Positions 18,230-28,678 of a stretch of DNA of 64,000 nucleotides are shown piece by piece. The position numbers and the translations under genes were made by a program. This stretch comes from Deltaproteobacteria bacterium (GTDB lineage Bacteria > Desulfobacterota > Desulfuromonadia > Desulfuromonadales > Geopsychrobacteraceae): NCBI GenBank assembly GCA_024280335.1, contig JAJRQI010000064.1, positions 1 to 64,000 of the forward strand, given 5' to 3'. The notes under the pieces were generated by a model. The model had not been told where the DNA came from, did no database searches, and saw nothing but the letters and a program-made list of their open reading frames with translations. The stretch's first letter is position 1. Each line of letters begins with the position of its first letter.

Positions 18230-19693
18230 ATGGATGTGCGGGATAAATTGTTTCCGATTTTTATCAAGGAAGCCGCAAAAAATCTGAAGATTTTACAGCA
18301 TTTCTTACTGGATGCAGCGCTGTCGGGCTCTGATCCGGATGAGTTGGAGGCAGCTTTTCGTGCCGCCCATACATTAAAAGGAACCGCACTGCTGGTGCAG
18401 GTCGATTCAGTTCATCAGATCGGTCGGCGGATTGAAGCCCTGCTGGAAAGACATTTGTCAGCCAAAACCGGACCGACCGTCGTTGAATGTGAGGCGATGG
18501 AACTTGCCGTTGCCTGGTTGCAGCGTCTGCTGATTGATCTGCAGGAAGGTCGCTCCGGATCGACATCGCTGGTTGCCGATGCACTGACGGCACTTGAACT
18601 GGCAGCACGTTTCCCCGGCAAGACTCACTTGGTCGAGTTGCTTGACAGCGATGCGCAGCAGCGGGCCCCTCACTTAGACGACCCCTTTGCCTCCGATCCG
18701 GAGCTTTTGCTGGATGATGAAGAGATTCTGCGGATCGCTAATGATCCCTTTGCAGATGACCCGGATTTCGGCATCGGCAGCAGTCTGCTGCCCGATCCGG
18801 TTGAGGTTTTGACGCAACCGGCTGAGCCCGATCAAGCTGACTCTGAACGGTCTCTCAGCGCATCGGCGGTTGATTTGTTGCCAGAGATTCCGGCTCAACC
18901 GCTTCAACCGAAGACTTCTGCAGCAAATTGCGGCGAACTCCCCTTTGACCCATTTGCCGATGATTGCTCTTTTGTTGATGACGAAGAAGAGATTTCAATC
19001 TCTGCTGAAGAGCTATCCCAGGACTCATTACCGGCAGCGGTGGCTCATCAGGAACCGTCGGCGGATCAAGCCGAGACGGGAGAGTCGCTAGCCGCGGTAA
19101 CCAGGGAAGCGGTTGCTCAGCTCGAGGACCCGTTCGCGGATGATAGCGGTTTTGAGCAAACCTTTACCCCGGAACCCGCTGACGTTTCTGCGAACGCAGA
19201 GGCTGCAGCGAAGTTTCAAGATGAGTCCGTTGCCGCTACCGGCTCTGTGGCAGACCCTGATGCAATTAACAATGACCGGACGCAAGAACTTGTCGATTCG
19301 CTGTTGTTGCCGAATGCTGGAGTCGGGCTGCAACGCCGGTATGTCTGCTGCTGTTTCGATTTGTCCGGCGGCAAGTATTATCTGCCGATCGAATACATGA
19401 TTGAAATTGCTGAAATCCCGCAACTGTTCCCCTTGCCTTTGGCACCGCCGCTGGTCAGCGGGCTGATTAATTTGCGCAGCCAGGTGATGCCGGTTATCGA
19501 TCTCTCCAGTCTGAAACAACGGCAACAACAACCGGTCGGCGGCGTTCGTCGTCTGGTCGTCGTTGAACATCAAGGGGAACGACTGGCCTTTCTGGCAGAG
19601 GGTATCCCTTGCCTGTCTGAAGAGTTGATCGGTGACAGGATCGACCTGCCGACCTTTTTGCAGGAGCACAAGATAAGAGGGCTCGAAGTATGA
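18230..19693 (+). CDS. Hpt-CheW fusion with acidic DPFADD-repeat linker
   Basis: A 487-residue protein that begins with an Hpt phosphotransfer domain (FRAAHTLKGTALL, phospho-histidine His47) and ends with a CheW domain (about 365-487: GGKYYLPIEYMIEIAE, GLINLRSQVMPVIDL). The roughly 230-residue linker is acidic, low in complexity, and contains four copies of a D-P-F-A-(S/D)-D motif (DDPFASDP, NDPFADDP, FDPFADDC, EDPFADDS). It has no kinase domain, so it should act as phospho-relay and coupling adaptor for the CheA encoded next, with which it overlaps by ATGA. The repeated motif could be a docking peptide for the receiver or CheA; that is inference. Confidence 0.85.
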   Translation: MDVRDKLFPIFIKEAAKNLKILQHFLLDAALSGSDPDELEAAFRAAHTLKGTALLVQVDSVHQIGRRIEALLERHLSAKTGPTVVECEAMELAVAWLQRLLIDLQEGRSGSTSLVADALTALELAARFPGKTHLVELLDSDAQQRAPHLDDPFASDPELLLDDEEILRIANDPFADDPDFGIGSSLLPDPVEVLTQPAEPDQADSERSLSASAVDLLPEIPAQPLQPKTSAANCGELPFDPFADDCSFVDDEEEISISAEELSQDSLPAAVAHQEPSADQAETGESLAAVTREAVAQLEDPFADDSGFEQTFTPEPADVSANAEAAAKFQDESVAATGSVADPDAINNDRTQELVDSLLLPNAGVGLQRRYVCCCFDLSGGKYYLPIEYMIEIAEIPQLFPLPLAPPLVSGLINLRSQVMPVIDLSSLKQRQQQPVGGVRRLVVVEHQGERLAFLAEGIPCLSEELIGDRIDLPTFLQEHKIRGLEV

Positions 19694-21558
19694 GTATTCT
19701 AGATGATGTCTTCGGTTCCTTTGTTGAGGAGGCCGACGACCATTTACGCGTTCTGGAAGAGGGTTTGCTGCGGTTGGAAAAAGAGCCGTCGGCCGCCGCA
19801 GAATTGATCGAGCCTCTATTTCGCGCCGCACACACCCTCAAGGGTTCTGCCAATCTGATGAAGATCACCGATGTGGGTGCGGTTGCACACCGGATAGAAG
19901 ATCTGTTTGAAGATATTCGTGATGCCGACTGCACACTGCAGCCGGTCCAGGTCGATGCAGTGTTGTTTGCTCTGGACCGGATTCGAGAGTTGATCGAATA
20001 TCGCAAAGCAGGCCAGATTGCACCGGATGAGTTGGTTTCGGCAGCCTTAAGTCGGCTGGCTGAAGCTTGCAACGCATCAGAGAATAGTGACAGCGCAATC
20101 GTCTTTGTTGCCGAATCCCCCGCGATAAAGCCGCCGGAAGCAGCGCCGGCGTTGAAATACTATCCTGAGAACGAGCGTCGAAATTCCGGACGCAGGCAGG
20201 AAGAGGCAGGTGTTGTGCGCATCGGCATGGAAAAAATTGAGTCGCTGATGGGCCTGGTCGGTGAATTCACGGTCACCAAAAATCACCTGCTGGATCGATT
20301 GCCGGTAATGGAGCAGATGCGCAGCGAAGTTGATATTGCCGGTAAACGGCTGCTGAAAGAAGTGACCGGGTTTGCCGAACGTTACGATTACACCTTGCTG
20401 GCGCAGAGCGCACTTGCCGGTGACGATCCTTTTAACGAACTGGAGTTTGACCGCTACGCTGAACTGAACCTTTTTTCCCGTAAACTGCGCGAAATCACCA
20501 ACGATATCGAAACCTCCCTGAAGGAGATGTCCGGTTTTTACAAAGATTTTTCACAGGACGTTCAATCGCTGGACCGGGTGACAGAGGAGATGAAAGAGCA
20601 GATTTCCGCAGCACGAACAGTGCCGGCGGGTCAGCTGTTTCAACGCTTCAGTCGGACCGTTCGTGACATGGCCCAGGAACTCGGCAAGCCGGTTGAGTTA
20701 ATCATCAGTGGCGGTGAAACACCTGTCGACCGGGTGATCTTCGATGGCTTGTTTGATCCGCTGCTGCATATTGTTCGCAATGTTTTTGCCCACGCGATCG
20801 AGTCGGTCGATGAACGAAAGGCCAGCGGTAAGCCTGCCCAGGCCAAAATCCGGCTTACTGCAGAACGGCGCGGCAATACGATAGAGATCAGTGTTAAAGA
20901 TGATGGCCGAGGGATCGATCTGGAACGGGTTAGGGTCCGGGGGATTGAAAAAGGGTTTATCGCTGCCGGCAAGCAACCGTCCGAGCAGGAGTTGATCCAG
21001 TTGATCTTTCGCCCCGGTTTCAGCACCACTGTCGAGGTGGACAGTGAATCCGGCCGGGGGGTCGGAATGAACGTGGTTATGGACCGTCTGGCCAGCCTCA
21101 ACGGGACGATCGATGTCACTACCGAGTCGGGGCGCGGCACCAGCTTTCGCTTGCGTTTGCCGCGGTCACTGGTGATTGTCAACATCACCCAGTTCAGCTG
21201 TGCCGGGCAGAAAATGGTGATACCGTCCGCTTTGGTTGAGGACATTGTCGATCTTGCTTATGCGGAAAAAAGTACCGGCGAACAGGCACAGGGATCGCTA
21301 CAGCGGGTCGATCTGACCGCCCTGCTGCAGTTGCCAGGACCTCAGTCTACACCAGCCTATGGCATTGTCGGCCAGTCCGAGGGGACACCGATCATGCTGC
21401 TGGTTGATGCTGTTCTGGGTCAGGAAGATACGGTGATCAAGCCTTTCGGCCCCTTCCTCCAAGAACTGCCATACTTTTCAGGGTCGAGCCTGGCAGGCGA
21501 CGGCACGCTGCGACTGGTGATTAACCCGGCGCGGATGAAGCATGTGAGGACCATATAA
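19690..21558 (+). CDS. CheA-type chemosensory histidine kinase
   Basis: A 622-residue kinase with P1 Hpt (FRAAHTLKGSANL, His48), a short linker lacking a clear P2 domain, P3 dimerisation (GMEKIESLMGLVGEF), P4 ATPase (HIVRNVFAHAIE as N box, DDGRGID, RPGFSTT, SGRGVGMNVV, GRGTSFRLRLP) and P5 CheW-like domain. It is the terminal gene of the receiver-PATAN, Hpt-CheW, CheA set. No receptor (MCP), CheR or CheB is encoded nearby, so receptors must be elsewhere or the system is receptor-poor, as in alternative-cellular-function chemosensory systems. The stop codon lies in the loop of a perfect 9-bp inverted repeat. Confidence 0.9.
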   Translation: MSILDDVFGSFVEEADDHLRVLEEGLLRLEKEPSAAAELIEPLFRAAHTLKGSANLMKITDVGAVAHRIEDLFEDIRDADCTLQPVQVDAVLFALDRIRELIEYRKAGQIAPDELVSAALSRLAEACNASENSDSAIVFVAESPAIKPPEAAPALKYYPENERRNSGRRQEEAGVVRIGMEKIESLMGLVGEFTVTKNHLLDRLPVMEQMRSEVDIAGKRLLKEVTGFAERYDYTLLAQSALAGDDPFNELEFDRYAELNLFSRKLREITNDIETSLKEMSGFYKDFSQDVQSLDRVTEEMKEQISAARTVPAGQLFQRFSRTVRDMAQELGKPVELIISGGETPVDRVIFDGLFDPLLHIVRNVFAHAIESVDERKASGKPAQAKIRLTAERRGNTIEISVKDDGRGIDLERVRVRGIEKGFIAAGKQPSEQELIQLIFRPGFSTTVEVDSESGRGVGMNVVMDRLASLNGTIDVTTESGRGTSFRLRLPRSLVIVNITQFSCAGQKMVIPSALVEDIVDLAYAEKSTGEQAQGSLQRVDLTALLQLPGPQSTPAYGIVGQSEGTPIMLLVDAVLGQEDTVIKPFGPFLQELPYFSGSSLAGDGTLRLVINPARMKHVRTI

Positions 21559-21567
21559 ATGGTCCTC
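21546..21567 (+). other. Inverted repeat spanning the cheA stop codon
   Basis: GAGGACCAT (21546-21554) and ATGGTCCTC (21559-21567) are perfect complements; the four-base loop together with its flanks holds the TAA stop at 21556-21558. No T-run follows, so it may protect the 3' end of the mRNA rather than terminate transcription. Confidence 0.6.
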
Positions 21568-22113
21568 AAGCGGGATCAAGCTCCCGGGGCACCGCTCACC
21601 GGCACGTGAGACTTCAATGGAAGCATCGACCCGCAACATAACTCATTGCTAGCAATTTTGTTCTGATTTTGAGGCCCTGGGTTTTTGTTGCCATAGAGTC
21701 TATCTCCTGTAAGTATTTGCATTTTTATCCGAAGCTCATGCATAAGTCGTCAGCCCCGTGAAAACGGGGATCCAGCTTCCCGGCTGTCCCGGAGAACTTC
21801 TGGATTTCCGCCTGCGCGGGAAAGACGAGTGATTGAATTTTCGGACTTTTGCAAGAGGCTCATCCGTATGTTTTTAGGGATTTCCAATAATTGATAATCT
21901 GCTGTTAAGGTTTCAATATTTCAATCTTGCGGGCTGAGATTTTTCACCCAGCTTAGCGACCCGGAAAAGGAGATGTCGCCATAGGTATAATGGCGGTCTA
22001 TAAGGATTCTCCCGCCCCCTGAGTTTTTGTTTGCAAAACTTTTTCGTGCGTGTTAGAAACTCAGCCTGCCGTCGGCGGCCCGCGCCTGAAGCGACGCGGT
22101 CTTTGGTGGCTGC
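21568..22113. other. Gene-free stretch between cheA and the tRNA cluster
   Basis: About 545 nt without a plausible gene. It contains one dyad repeat (listed separately at 21746-21829) and otherwise AT-rich unstructured sequence. The only long open frames are antisense readings that run through the tRNA genes. A promoter for the tRNA genes is expected in its right part but I could not point to one with confidence. Confidence 0.6.
21746..21829. repeat. REP/MITE-like paired palindrome
   Basis: Left arm GTCGTCAGCCCCG...CGGGGATCCAG and right arm CTGGATTTCCGC...GCGGGAAAGACGA are inverted copies of one unit, each with an internal GC hairpin. This is the widespread TCGTC-x-CCCG...CGGGxATCCAG class of extragenic palindromes found in many Proteobacteria (from memory). 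Non-coding. Confidence 0.7.
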
Positions 22114-22190
<77 letters not shown>

Positions 22191-22241
22191 TTTTTAAATT
22201 GACAATAAGTGGCTGTTTCCGTAAAATAGCCAAGTTTTTCT

Positions 22242-22318
22242 GGTGGGTGTAGCTCAGTTGGTAGAGCACCAGGTTGTGGCCCTGGTGGCCGAGGGTTCAA
22301 GCCCCTTCACTCACCCCA
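22242..22318 (+). tRNA. tRNA-His (anticodon GTG)
   Basis: Acceptor GTGGGTG pairs with CACTCAC, with the extra 5' G(-1) at 22242 opposite discriminator C as expected for tRNA-His, and encoded CCA. Anticodon stem CCAGG/CCTGG with loop TTGTGGC (anticodon GTG). Confidence 0.95.
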
Positions 22319-22326
22319 TTAAACAG

Positions 22327-22391
22327 ACAATGCTCACCTTTCGCACTCAGTTAGCCGGTCAGACCGGGTGGGTACAGGAGGTGAGCATTGT
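22327..22391. other. Nested inverted repeats between tRNA-His and tRNA-Leu
   Basis: A perfect 13-bp inverted repeat (ACAATGCTCACCT at 22327-22339, AGGTGAGCATTGT at 22379-22391) encloses a second perfect dyad CCGGTC-A-GACCGG. The RNA would form a long stem with an inner hairpin between two tRNAs. It could be a processing signal in the tRNA transcript, a small stable RNA or a compact repeat; there is no T-run, so it is not a standard terminator. Confidence 0.6.
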
Positions 22392-22408
22392 TAATTTATG
22401 GCTTTACT

Positions 22409-22493
<85 letters not shown>

Positions 22494-22599
22494 GACAATA
22501 AACGTTTCTGGCGAAGCGATCGCCTCCCGGCAAACGTTGTAGATATTACGAAGCTGGCCCTCTCGGGCTGAAAATTACAGATTCTGGAAGGGAAGACTG

Positions 22600-23928
22600 A
22601 TGAATGTCACTGTTGAGGAAATAAGCGCCATCCGTAAAAAAATGACCATCGAAGTTACTGCGGAGGTGGTCGCAACCGAGATCGAGAAGGCTTACAAAAA
22701 AATTGCCAAGACCGCAGATCTCAAAGGTTTTCGCAAGGGCAAGGTGCCGCGTGCTATCCTCGAGCAGCATTATGCGCCGCGGGTGGCCAGTGATGTCGTT
22801 GGCTCGTTGGTGAATAACAGCCTCTACAAAGCAATGATTGAGAACAAGATTGAGCCGGTCTCGCAACCGGAAATCATCGAGTCCGGGACGGTCGAAAAGG
22901 GTCAGCCCTACAATTATCAAGCGGAGGTTGATGTCCGCCCGCAGGTTGTTGCCAAGGACTACAGCGGTCTGCAGCTCGAAAAGGAAAAATTCTCCTTCAA
23001 TGAGGAGGTTGTTGCGCAGCAGCTTGAGCAGATGGCGACCGCACGCGTACAGCTGGAAGTTACCAAGCGCAAGATAGCTCGTGAGGGGGATACGGTTATT
23101 ATCGACTTTGAAGGCTTCCAGGACGGGACTGCCTTTGAAAACGGTTCGGCCAAAGACTATCAGCTTGAGCTTGGTGCGAGCAGTTTTATCCCCGGCTTTG
23201 AGGAGCAGGTCATCGGGATGAAACGTGAAGATGAAAAGGAGATCAACGTCAACTTTCCTGAAGATTACGGTGCCAAAGAGCTGGCCGGAAAACCGGTGGT
23301 TTTCAAGGTCAATCTGAAGGAGATCAAGGAGAAGATCGAACCGACGATCGATGATGATTTCGCAAAAGAGGCAGGCTCGGAGAATCTTGAGGCGTTGAAG
23401 GCTTCGATCCGCGAAACTGCTGTCAAGCAGGAAGAAGGACGGATCAAAGGGCAGCTTCAGGAACAGTTGATGAACGCTCTGCTGGCTAATAATCCCTTTG
23501 AAATTCCTGAGGGGATGGTGGCGAATCAGTTGCTGCACCTCAAGGATAGCTTTACGCAACGCCTCAAATCGCAAGGGATGAGCCTGGAAATGCTCGGTAT
23601 GGACGAAGAGAGCTTTGCCAAGACCTATCGTGAGATGGCGCTCCAGCAGGTGAAGGGCGAGTTGCTGCTCGATTCGATTGCTGCCCTGGAAGAACTCTCC
23701 GTTGATGATGCCGAGATTGATGTGAAAATTAAGTTGATCGCCGAAGAAGCTGATGCTCCGCTTGAAACGGTAGAGAAGCACTTCAGTGATAATGTTCAGG
23801 CTCGCGAGGGCCTCAAGGGACAAATTCTAAGCGACAAGGTTATCGACCTGCTGCTTGCCAAATCGATCGTGACCGAAGTAGAGCCGAAGCCGCAAGAGCA
23901 GGAAGAAACCACTGAGGAGGAATCCTGA
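22600..23928 (+). CDS. Trigger factor, ribosome-associated chaperone and PPIase
   Basis: A 442-residue protein with all three trigger factor domains: N-terminal ribosome-binding domain with the signature GFRKGKVPR, a central FKBP-type prolyl isomerase domain ([33 protein letters not shown]) and a C-terminal helical cradle. It ends in an acidic tail ([10 protein letters not shown]). The ATG at 22600 follows GGAAGGGAAG. It binds nascent chains at the ribosome exit tunnel. It is the first gene of the conserved tig-clpP-clpX-lon proteostasis block; clpP starts 2 nt after its stop. Confidence 0.97.
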   Translation: MNVTVEEISAIRKKMTIEVTAEVVATEIEKAYKKIAKTADLKGFRKGKVPRAILEQHYAPRVASDVVGSLVNNSLYKAMIENKIEPVSQPEIIESGTVEKGQPYNYQAEVDVRPQVVAKDYSGLQLEKEKFSFNEEVVAQQLEQMATARVQLEVTKRKIAREGDTVIIDFEGFQDGTAFENGSAKDYQLELGASSFIPGFEEQVIGMKREDEKEINVNFPEDYGAKELAGKPVVFKVNLKEIKEKIEPTIDDDFAKEAGSENLEALKASIRETAVKQEEGRIKGQLQEQLMNALLANNPFEIPEGMVANQLLHLKDSFTQRLKSQGMSLEMLGMDEESFAKTYREMALQQVKGELLLDSIAALEELSVDDAEIDVKIKLIAEEADAPLETVEKHFSDNVQAREGLKGQILSDKVIDLLLAKSIVTEVEPKPQEQEETTEEES

Positions 23929-23930
23929 TT

Positions 23931-24515
23931 ATGAGTCTGGTACCGATGGTTGTTGAAGATACCGGTCGTGGTGAGCGTGCCTACGATATTTACTCTCGTT
24001 TGCTGAAAGATCGGATTATTTTTCTCGGCGGCGGCATCGAAGACCATATGGCCAACCTGATCATTGCCCAGCTGCTGTTCCTCGAATCGGAAGATCCCGA
24101 TCGCGATATTCATCTCTATGTGAATTCGCCGGGTGGAGTTGTGACCGCCGGGATGGCGATTTATGACACCATGCAATATTTGAAGGCACCGGTGTCGACT
24201 ATCTGTGTCGGTCAAGCAGCTAGTATGGGTGCGGTTCTGTTGGCTGCCGGTGCTCCCGGCAAGCGTTTTTCCCTGCCGAACTCAAGGATCATGATCCATC
24301 AGCCGCTTGGTGGTTTTCAGGGGCAGGCCACAGATATCAGTATTCATGCCAACGAAATTCTGCGCATGCGCGAAACCCTGAACGGGCTGCTGGCCAAACA
24401 TTCCGGACAGGAGGTCGAGAAGATTGCCGCCGACACAGAACGTGATTTTTTCATGGATAGCGAAGCTGCACGCAGTTATGGTATCATCGACTCCATTGTT
24501 GAACAGAAAGCTTAA
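23931..24515 (+). CDS. ATP-dependent Clp protease proteolytic subunit
   Basis: A 194-residue serine peptidase with the ClpP triad: Ser98 in GQAASMGA, His123 in MIHQPLGG and the aspartate near 172. The length is normal for ClpP and the short propeptide is typical. It forms the tetradecameric barrel that degrades proteins unfolded by ClpX, encoded 23 nt downstream. GAGGAGGAAT lies directly upstream of the ATG, inside the end of tig, so translation is probably coupled. Confidence 0.98.
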   Translation: MSLVPMVVEDTGRGERAYDIYSRLLKDRIIFLGGGIEDHMANLIIAQLLFLESEDPDRDIHLYVNSPGGVVTAGMAIYDTMQYLKAPVSTICVGQAASMGAVLLAAGAPGKRFSLPNSRIMIHQPLGGFQGQATDISIHANEILRMRETLNGLLAKHSGQEVEKIAADTERDFFMDSEAARSYGIIDSIVEQKA

Positions 24516-24538
24516 TTTGGCGTGTGGAGGTGTAATCC

Positions 24539-25786
24539 GTGAGTTCAAAAGATGAATCCGGGCAATTGACTTGTTCCTTCTGTGGTAAATCACAGGAAGA
24601 GGTTAAGAAACTGATTGCCGGGCCCACTGTCTACATATGTGATGAATGTATTGAACTATGTAACGATATTATCGACGAAGAAGCACGGCTTGATGATGCT
24701 TCCGATGATAGTGCGCAGAACCTCCCGAAACCGGTTGAAATCAAGGAGATCCTTGACGAGTATGTCGTCGGTCAGGAACGTGCTAAAAAGGTTCTCTCGG
24801 TTGCTGTTTACAACCATTACAAGCGGGTTGAATTCTCCGAAAAAAACACTGATATCGAGATTCAGAAGAGCAACATTTTACTGCTCGGACCGACCGGCAG
24901 CGGCAAAACCCTGCTGGCACAAACTTTGGCCAAAGTGCTGGATGTTCCCTTTGCGATTGCCGATGCAACCAACCTGACAGAGGCCGGCTATGTCGGCGAG
25001 GACGTTGAGAATATCATCCTCAGCTTGCTGCAGGCTGCTGACTACGATCTGGAAAAGGCGCAACGCGGGATAATTTATATCGATGAAGTCGATAAAATCG
25101 CCCGCAAGTCGGAATCTCCCTCGATTACCCGCGATGTTTCCGGCGAAGGCGTGCAGCAGGCACTACTGAAAATCATCGAGGGCACCACTGCCAGCGTCCC
25201 GCCGAAGGGGGGGCGCAAGCATCCGCAGCAGGAGTTCCTCAAGGTCGATACAACCAATATCCTGTTTATCTGCGGGGGCGCTTTTTCCGGGTTGGAGAAA
25301 ATCATCAATACCCGGATAGGTTCCAAATCGATGGGTTTCGGCGCTGAAGTACGTTCTCTCAAAGAAGAGAACCTGGGTGATCTGCTGAGCAAAATCCAGA
25401 CCGCCGATCTGCTTAAGTTCGGTCTGATCCCTGAGTTTGTCGGTCGTTTGCCGGTTGTATCAACCTTGGACGAGCTGGACGAGGCAGCGTTGATTCAGAT
25501 TCTGCACGAACCGAAGAACGCCTTGGTTAAGCAGTATCAGCGCTTGTTTGAAATGGAAAAGGTCAACCTGAAGTTTACTGACGGAGCCTTGGTGGCGATC
25601 GCCAAACAAGCGCTTGAACGCAAAACCGGTGCCCGCGGGTTGCGATCGATTCTTGAGAACTCGATGCTTGACGTGATGTATGACATCCCTTCGCAGGACC
25701 GGGTCAAAGAGGTGGTATTGAACGAAGAAGTGATCAGCAAGGGGGCCGAGCCGATTATCCTGTACGATGTTGCTGAGAGTGCGTAA
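24539..25786 (+). CDS. ATP-dependent Clp protease ATP-binding subunit ClpX
   Basis: A 415-residue AAA+ unfoldase starting with GTG after GTGGAGGTG. It has the N-terminal C4 zinc-binding domain (CSFCGK and CDECIELC), Walker A GPTGSGKT, Walker [11 protein letters not shown], the pore loop GYVGED, sensor and the IGF-type loop region ([12 protein letters not shown]), then the C-terminal small domain ([12 protein letters not shown]). It delivers substrates to ClpP. A hairpin terminator follows, separating it from lon. Confidence 0.98.
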   Translation: MSSKDESGQLTCSFCGKSQEEVKKLIAGPTVYICDECIELCNDIIDEEARLDDASDDSAQNLPKPVEIKEILDEYVVGQERAKKVLSVAVYNHYKRVEFSEKNTDIEIQKSNILLLGPTGSGKTLLAQTLAKVLDVPFAIADATNLTEAGYVGEDVENIILSLLQAADYDLEKAQRGIIYIDEVDKIARKSESPSITRDVSGEGVQQALLKIIEGTTASVPPKGGRKHPQQEFLKVDTTNILFICGGAFSGLEKIINTRIGSKSMGFGAEVRSLKEENLGDLLSKIQTADLLKFGLIPEFVGRLPVVSTLDELDEAALIQILHEPKNALVKQYQRLFEMEKVNLKFTDGALVAIAKQALERKTGARGLRSILENSMLDVMYDIPSQDRVKEVVLNEEVISKGAEPIILYDVAESA

Positions 25787-25816
25787 TTCTTAACCCCTTT
25801 GCAAAACTAATTCATA

Positions 25817-25855
25817 GGAGCGTGTGATGCCGTTGCCGGCCGCACGCTCCTTTTC
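25817..25855 (+). terminator. Rho-independent terminator after clpX
   Basis: GGAGCGTGTG (25817-25826) pairs with CGCACGCTCC (25841-25850), ten pairs with one G-U, followed by TTTTC. It ends the tig-clpP-clpX unit 18 nt before lon, although lon may also receive read-through. Confidence 0.8.
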
Positions 25856-25872
25856 TCATTACAGGTTAAACT

Positions 25873-28218
25873 ATGTCTGAACAGAATCCCCCCATTCCTG
25901 CTGCGGTCCCCGTTCAACTTCCCATGTTGCCGCTCCGCGACATTGTCATCTTTCCGCATATGGTGGCTCCGCTGTTTGTCGGCCGGGCTCCTTCGATCGG
26001 TGCGCTGGAAAAAGCGACGGAGGCTGATAAGTTGATTTTTCTGGTTTCGCAGATCGACCCGAAGGTCGATTCTCCGAGCGAAGAGGATATCTATCGGATC
26101 GGGACCATCGGCAAGGTTGTACAGCTGTTGAAATTACCCGACGGCACGGTAAAGGTGCTGGTAGAGGGAATTCGACGGGCACAGATGAGTGAGTTTCTGC
26201 CGGGGGATGACCTGCTTCAGGCGATCGTCGAACCGCTGCCGGAAGCTGTCACCACCTCACCTGAGATGGATGCGGTGATACGTGCGATCAATGCGACATT
26301 TGAAACCTACGTCAGCTTGAGCAAGAAGGTCCCCTCGGAAGTGAGTGCGACGATTGCCGGAATCGATGACCCCTCGCGCCTGGGCGATACTGTTGCCGGT
26401 CATCTTCAGGTCCCGATTGCGGAAAAACAGGAGATCCTTGAATTTGTCGAACCGGCCCAGCGTCTCGAGCATATTCTGATCCTGCTCGAGCAGGAGAATG
26501 AAATCCTGCAGATAGAAGGGCGGATCCGTAGTCGCGTCAAGAGCCAGATGGAGCGTAGTCAGAAAGAATACTATCTGAACGAGCAGATGCGGGCGATCCA
26601 GAAGGAGTTAGGTGAGAAAGATGAATTCAAGCAGGAAATTCTGCATTTAGAAGAGCAGATCGTAAAGAAGAAAATGTCCAAGGAGGCGACCGAGAAGGCG
26701 CATGCGGAATTGCGCAAGCTGAAGATGATGTCACCCATGTCGGCAGAGGCAACGGTTGTTCGCAACTATGTTGAGTGTCTGTTGGCACTTCCATGGAAGA
26801 AGGGAACCCGGGACTGCCACGATCTGGCCAAGGCGGAGCAGATTCTTGATGCGGACCACTATGGGTTGGAAAAAGTCAAAGAACGGGTTCTTGAATATCT
26901 TGCCGTGCAGGCTCTGGTGAAAAAAATCAAGGGGCCGATCCTCTGCCTGGTCGGTCCCCCCGGGGTCGGCAAAACGTCGCTGGGACAATCGATTGCTAAA
27001 GCCTTGGGGCGTAAGTTTTTGCGCATCTCGCTGGGTGGGGTGCGCGATGAGGCTGAAATTCGCGGCCACCGGCGGACTTATATCGGCGCGATGCCGGGCA
27101 AAATCATTCAGGGTTTGCGCAAATCAGGTGTGAAGAATCCGGTTTTCATGTTAGATGAGATCGATAAAATGAGTACTGATTTTCGCGGAGACCCCTCTTC
27201 AGCGCTGCTTGAAGTCCTTGACCCGGAGCAGAATAACAGCTTCGCTGATCACTTTCTGGATGTCGATTATGATCTGTCACAGGTGCTGTTTGTCGCGACT
27301 GCCAATAACCTGCACGCAATCCCCCGGCCCCTGCATGACCGGTTGGAAGTGATTCGGATTGAAGGTTACTCTGAAGAAGAAAAATTACATATTGCCAGAC
27401 GCTACTTATTGAAAAAACAAGCAAAAGTTCATGGGTTTGCCGAGCCGCAGGTCCGTTTCTCCAGCGCGGCACTCTATGAAATTATCCGTCGTTACACCCG
27501 CGAGGCAGGGGTTCGAAGCCTGGATCGCAATATCGCCTCGGTCTTTCGCAAGTTGGCAAGGCGGGCCTTGCAGGAAGGGAAGGATAGGAACTTTCCGGTC
27601 GGGGAGAAGCAGATCCACAAATATCTCGGCGTGCCGGTTTACCAATATGGGGTGCGTGAGGATGAAGACCAGGTAGGTGTTGCGACAGGTTTGGCCTGGA
27701 CTGAAGTCGGTGGGGAATTGTTGACGATCGAGGTGACAATCTTGCCGGGCAAGGGCAAGCTGACAGTCACCGGAAAACTGGGCGAGGTGATGCAGGAATC
27801 AGCCCAGGCGGCAATGACTTTCGTCCGCTCGCGTTGGCAGCCGCTCGGCTTGGCAGAGGATTTTTATTCCAGTCTCGACATTCACGTGCATGTCCCTGAG
27901 GGGGCCGTGCCTAAGGATGGACCTTCAGCCGGGATTACCATCTCAACTGCGATTGCTTCAGCCTTGACCGGCAGAACCGTCCGTAAGGATTTGGCGATGA
28001 CCGGTGAGGTGACCCTGAGGGGTCGTGTTCTGGCGATCGGTGGTCTTAAGGAAAAATTATTGGCAGCTCGTCGCGGCGGCATGAGTAAAGTTTTATTGCC
28101 TGCAGAAAATGAAAAGCATCTTACCGAATTGCCGAAAGAGTTGCTTCAGGCTCTAGAGATCGTAACTGTTGCACATATGGACCAGGTCCTGGCTGCAGCT
28201 TTAGCTGATGCTAATTAG
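25873..28218 (+). CDS. ATP-dependent protease Lon
   Basis: A 781-residue LonA protease: N-terminal LAN domain ([21 protein letters not shown]), a helical and coiled-coil region around 220-280, AAA+ module with Walker [10 protein letters not shown] and Walker [11 protein letters not shown], and a C-terminal peptidase domain with PKDGPSAG, whose serine (about residue 685) forms the Ser-Lys dyad. Length and order match the family. It degrades misfolded and short-lived regulatory proteins. No heat-shock promoter could be identified with confidence in the short gap after the clpX terminator. Confidence 0.98.
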   Translation: MSEQNPPIPAAVPVQLPMLPLRDIVIFPHMVAPLFVGRAPSIGALEKATEADKLIFLVSQIDPKVDSPSEEDIYRIGTIGKVVQLLKLPDGTVKVLVEGIRRAQMSEFLPGDDLLQAIVEPLPEAVTTSPEMDAVIRAINATFETYVSLSKKVPSEVSATIAGIDDPSRLGDTVAGHLQVPIAEKQEILEFVEPAQRLEHILILLEQENEILQIEGRIRSRVKSQMERSQKEYYLNEQMRAIQKELGEKDEFKQEILHLEEQIVKKKMSKEATEKAHAELRKLKMMSPMSAEATVVRNYVECLLALPWKKGTRDCHDLAKAEQILDADHYGLEKVKERVLEYLAVQALVKKIKGPILCLVGPPGVGKTSLGQSIAKALGRKFLRISLGGVRDEAEIRGHRRTYIGAMPGKIIQGLRKSGVKNPVFMLDEIDKMSTDFRGDPSSALLEVLDPEQNNSFADHFLDVDYDLSQVLFVATANNLHAIPRPLHDRLEVIRIEGYSEEEKLHIARRYLLKKQAKVHGFAEPQVRFSSAALYEIIRRYTREAGVRSLDRNIASVFRKLARRALQEGKDRNFPVGEKQIHKYLGVPVYQYGVREDEDQVGVATGLAWTEVGGELLTIEVTILPGKGKLTVTGKLGEVMQESAQAAMTFVRSRWQPLGLAEDFYSSLDIHVHVPEGAVPKDGPSAGITISTAIASALTGRTVRKDLAMTGEVTLRGRVLAIGGLKEKLLAARRGGMSKVLLPAENEKHLTELPKELLQALEIVTVAHMDQVLAAALADAN

Positions 28219-28293
28219 CTGCCGTGCCGCGACAGAGACGACCTTGTTGATGTCGTAAAAACGGCTCCGGACTGAAAAAAAGGGGGAAATTGC

Positions 28294-28323
28294 TTGACAG
28301 TTTTTTTGCAAACCTGATATATC
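28294..28323 (+). promoter_or_regulatory. Sigma-70 type promoter for the HU gene
   Basis: Perfect -35 TTGACA (28294-28299) and a -10 TATATC (28318-28323) with an 18-nt spacer, or overlapping ATATAT with 17. The start of transcription would be near 28330, about 45 nt before the GTG. Confidence 0.75.
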
Positions 28324-28373
28324 TTAAGCCGTTTTTAGGCCAAAAATAACTATAATCATTTAGGAGGTGTACT

Positions 28374-28646
28374 GTGACTAAAGCTGATCTGGTCAATGCA
28401 ATGGCAGAAAAAGCAGGGCTGAACAAGACCGACGCAGAAGGTGCTCTGAAGGCTTTTACCGAAGCTGTTACCGACGCTCTGAAAGCTGGCGAAAAAGTAG
28501 CTCTGGTAGGTTTTGGGGTTTTTAGTGTCGGTGATCGTGCTGCCCGTACTGGCCAGAATCCTCAGACCGGTGAAAAAATTCAGATTGCTGCCGCCAAGGT
28601 TCCCAAGTTCAAGGCCGGCAAGGCACTGAAAGACGCCGTTAATTAA
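28374..28646 (+). CDS. DNA-binding protein HU
   Basis: A 90-residue histone-like protein. It shows the HU/IHF pattern: [16 protein letters not shown] at the start, the VGFGVF strand, the arm region [13 protein letters not shown] with the intercalating proline, and [11 protein letters not shown] at the end. The GTG start at 28374 follows AGGAGGTGT. It binds and bends DNA as a dimer. It has its own strong promoter, as expected for an abundant nucleoid protein, and is followed by a hairpin and three tRNA genes. Confidence 0.97.
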   Translation: MTKADLVNAMAEKAGLNKTDAEGALKAFTEAVTDALKAGEKVALVGFGVFSVGDRAARTGQNPQTGEKIQIAAAKVPKFKAGKALKDAVN

Positions 28647-28678
28647 CAGTACAACCTGAAAGTAGCTGTATCGGAACT

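Noticed and set aside
22511-22530. GCGATCGC octamers here and at about 7041, 16887 and 25602 as HIP1-like sites
   Set aside because: HIP1 abundance is a cyanobacterial trait; four copies in 64 kb are too few to claim.
22546-23823. A 425-codon minus-strand open frame
   Set aside because: It lies entirely antisense to the certain trigger factor gene and has no homologous character.
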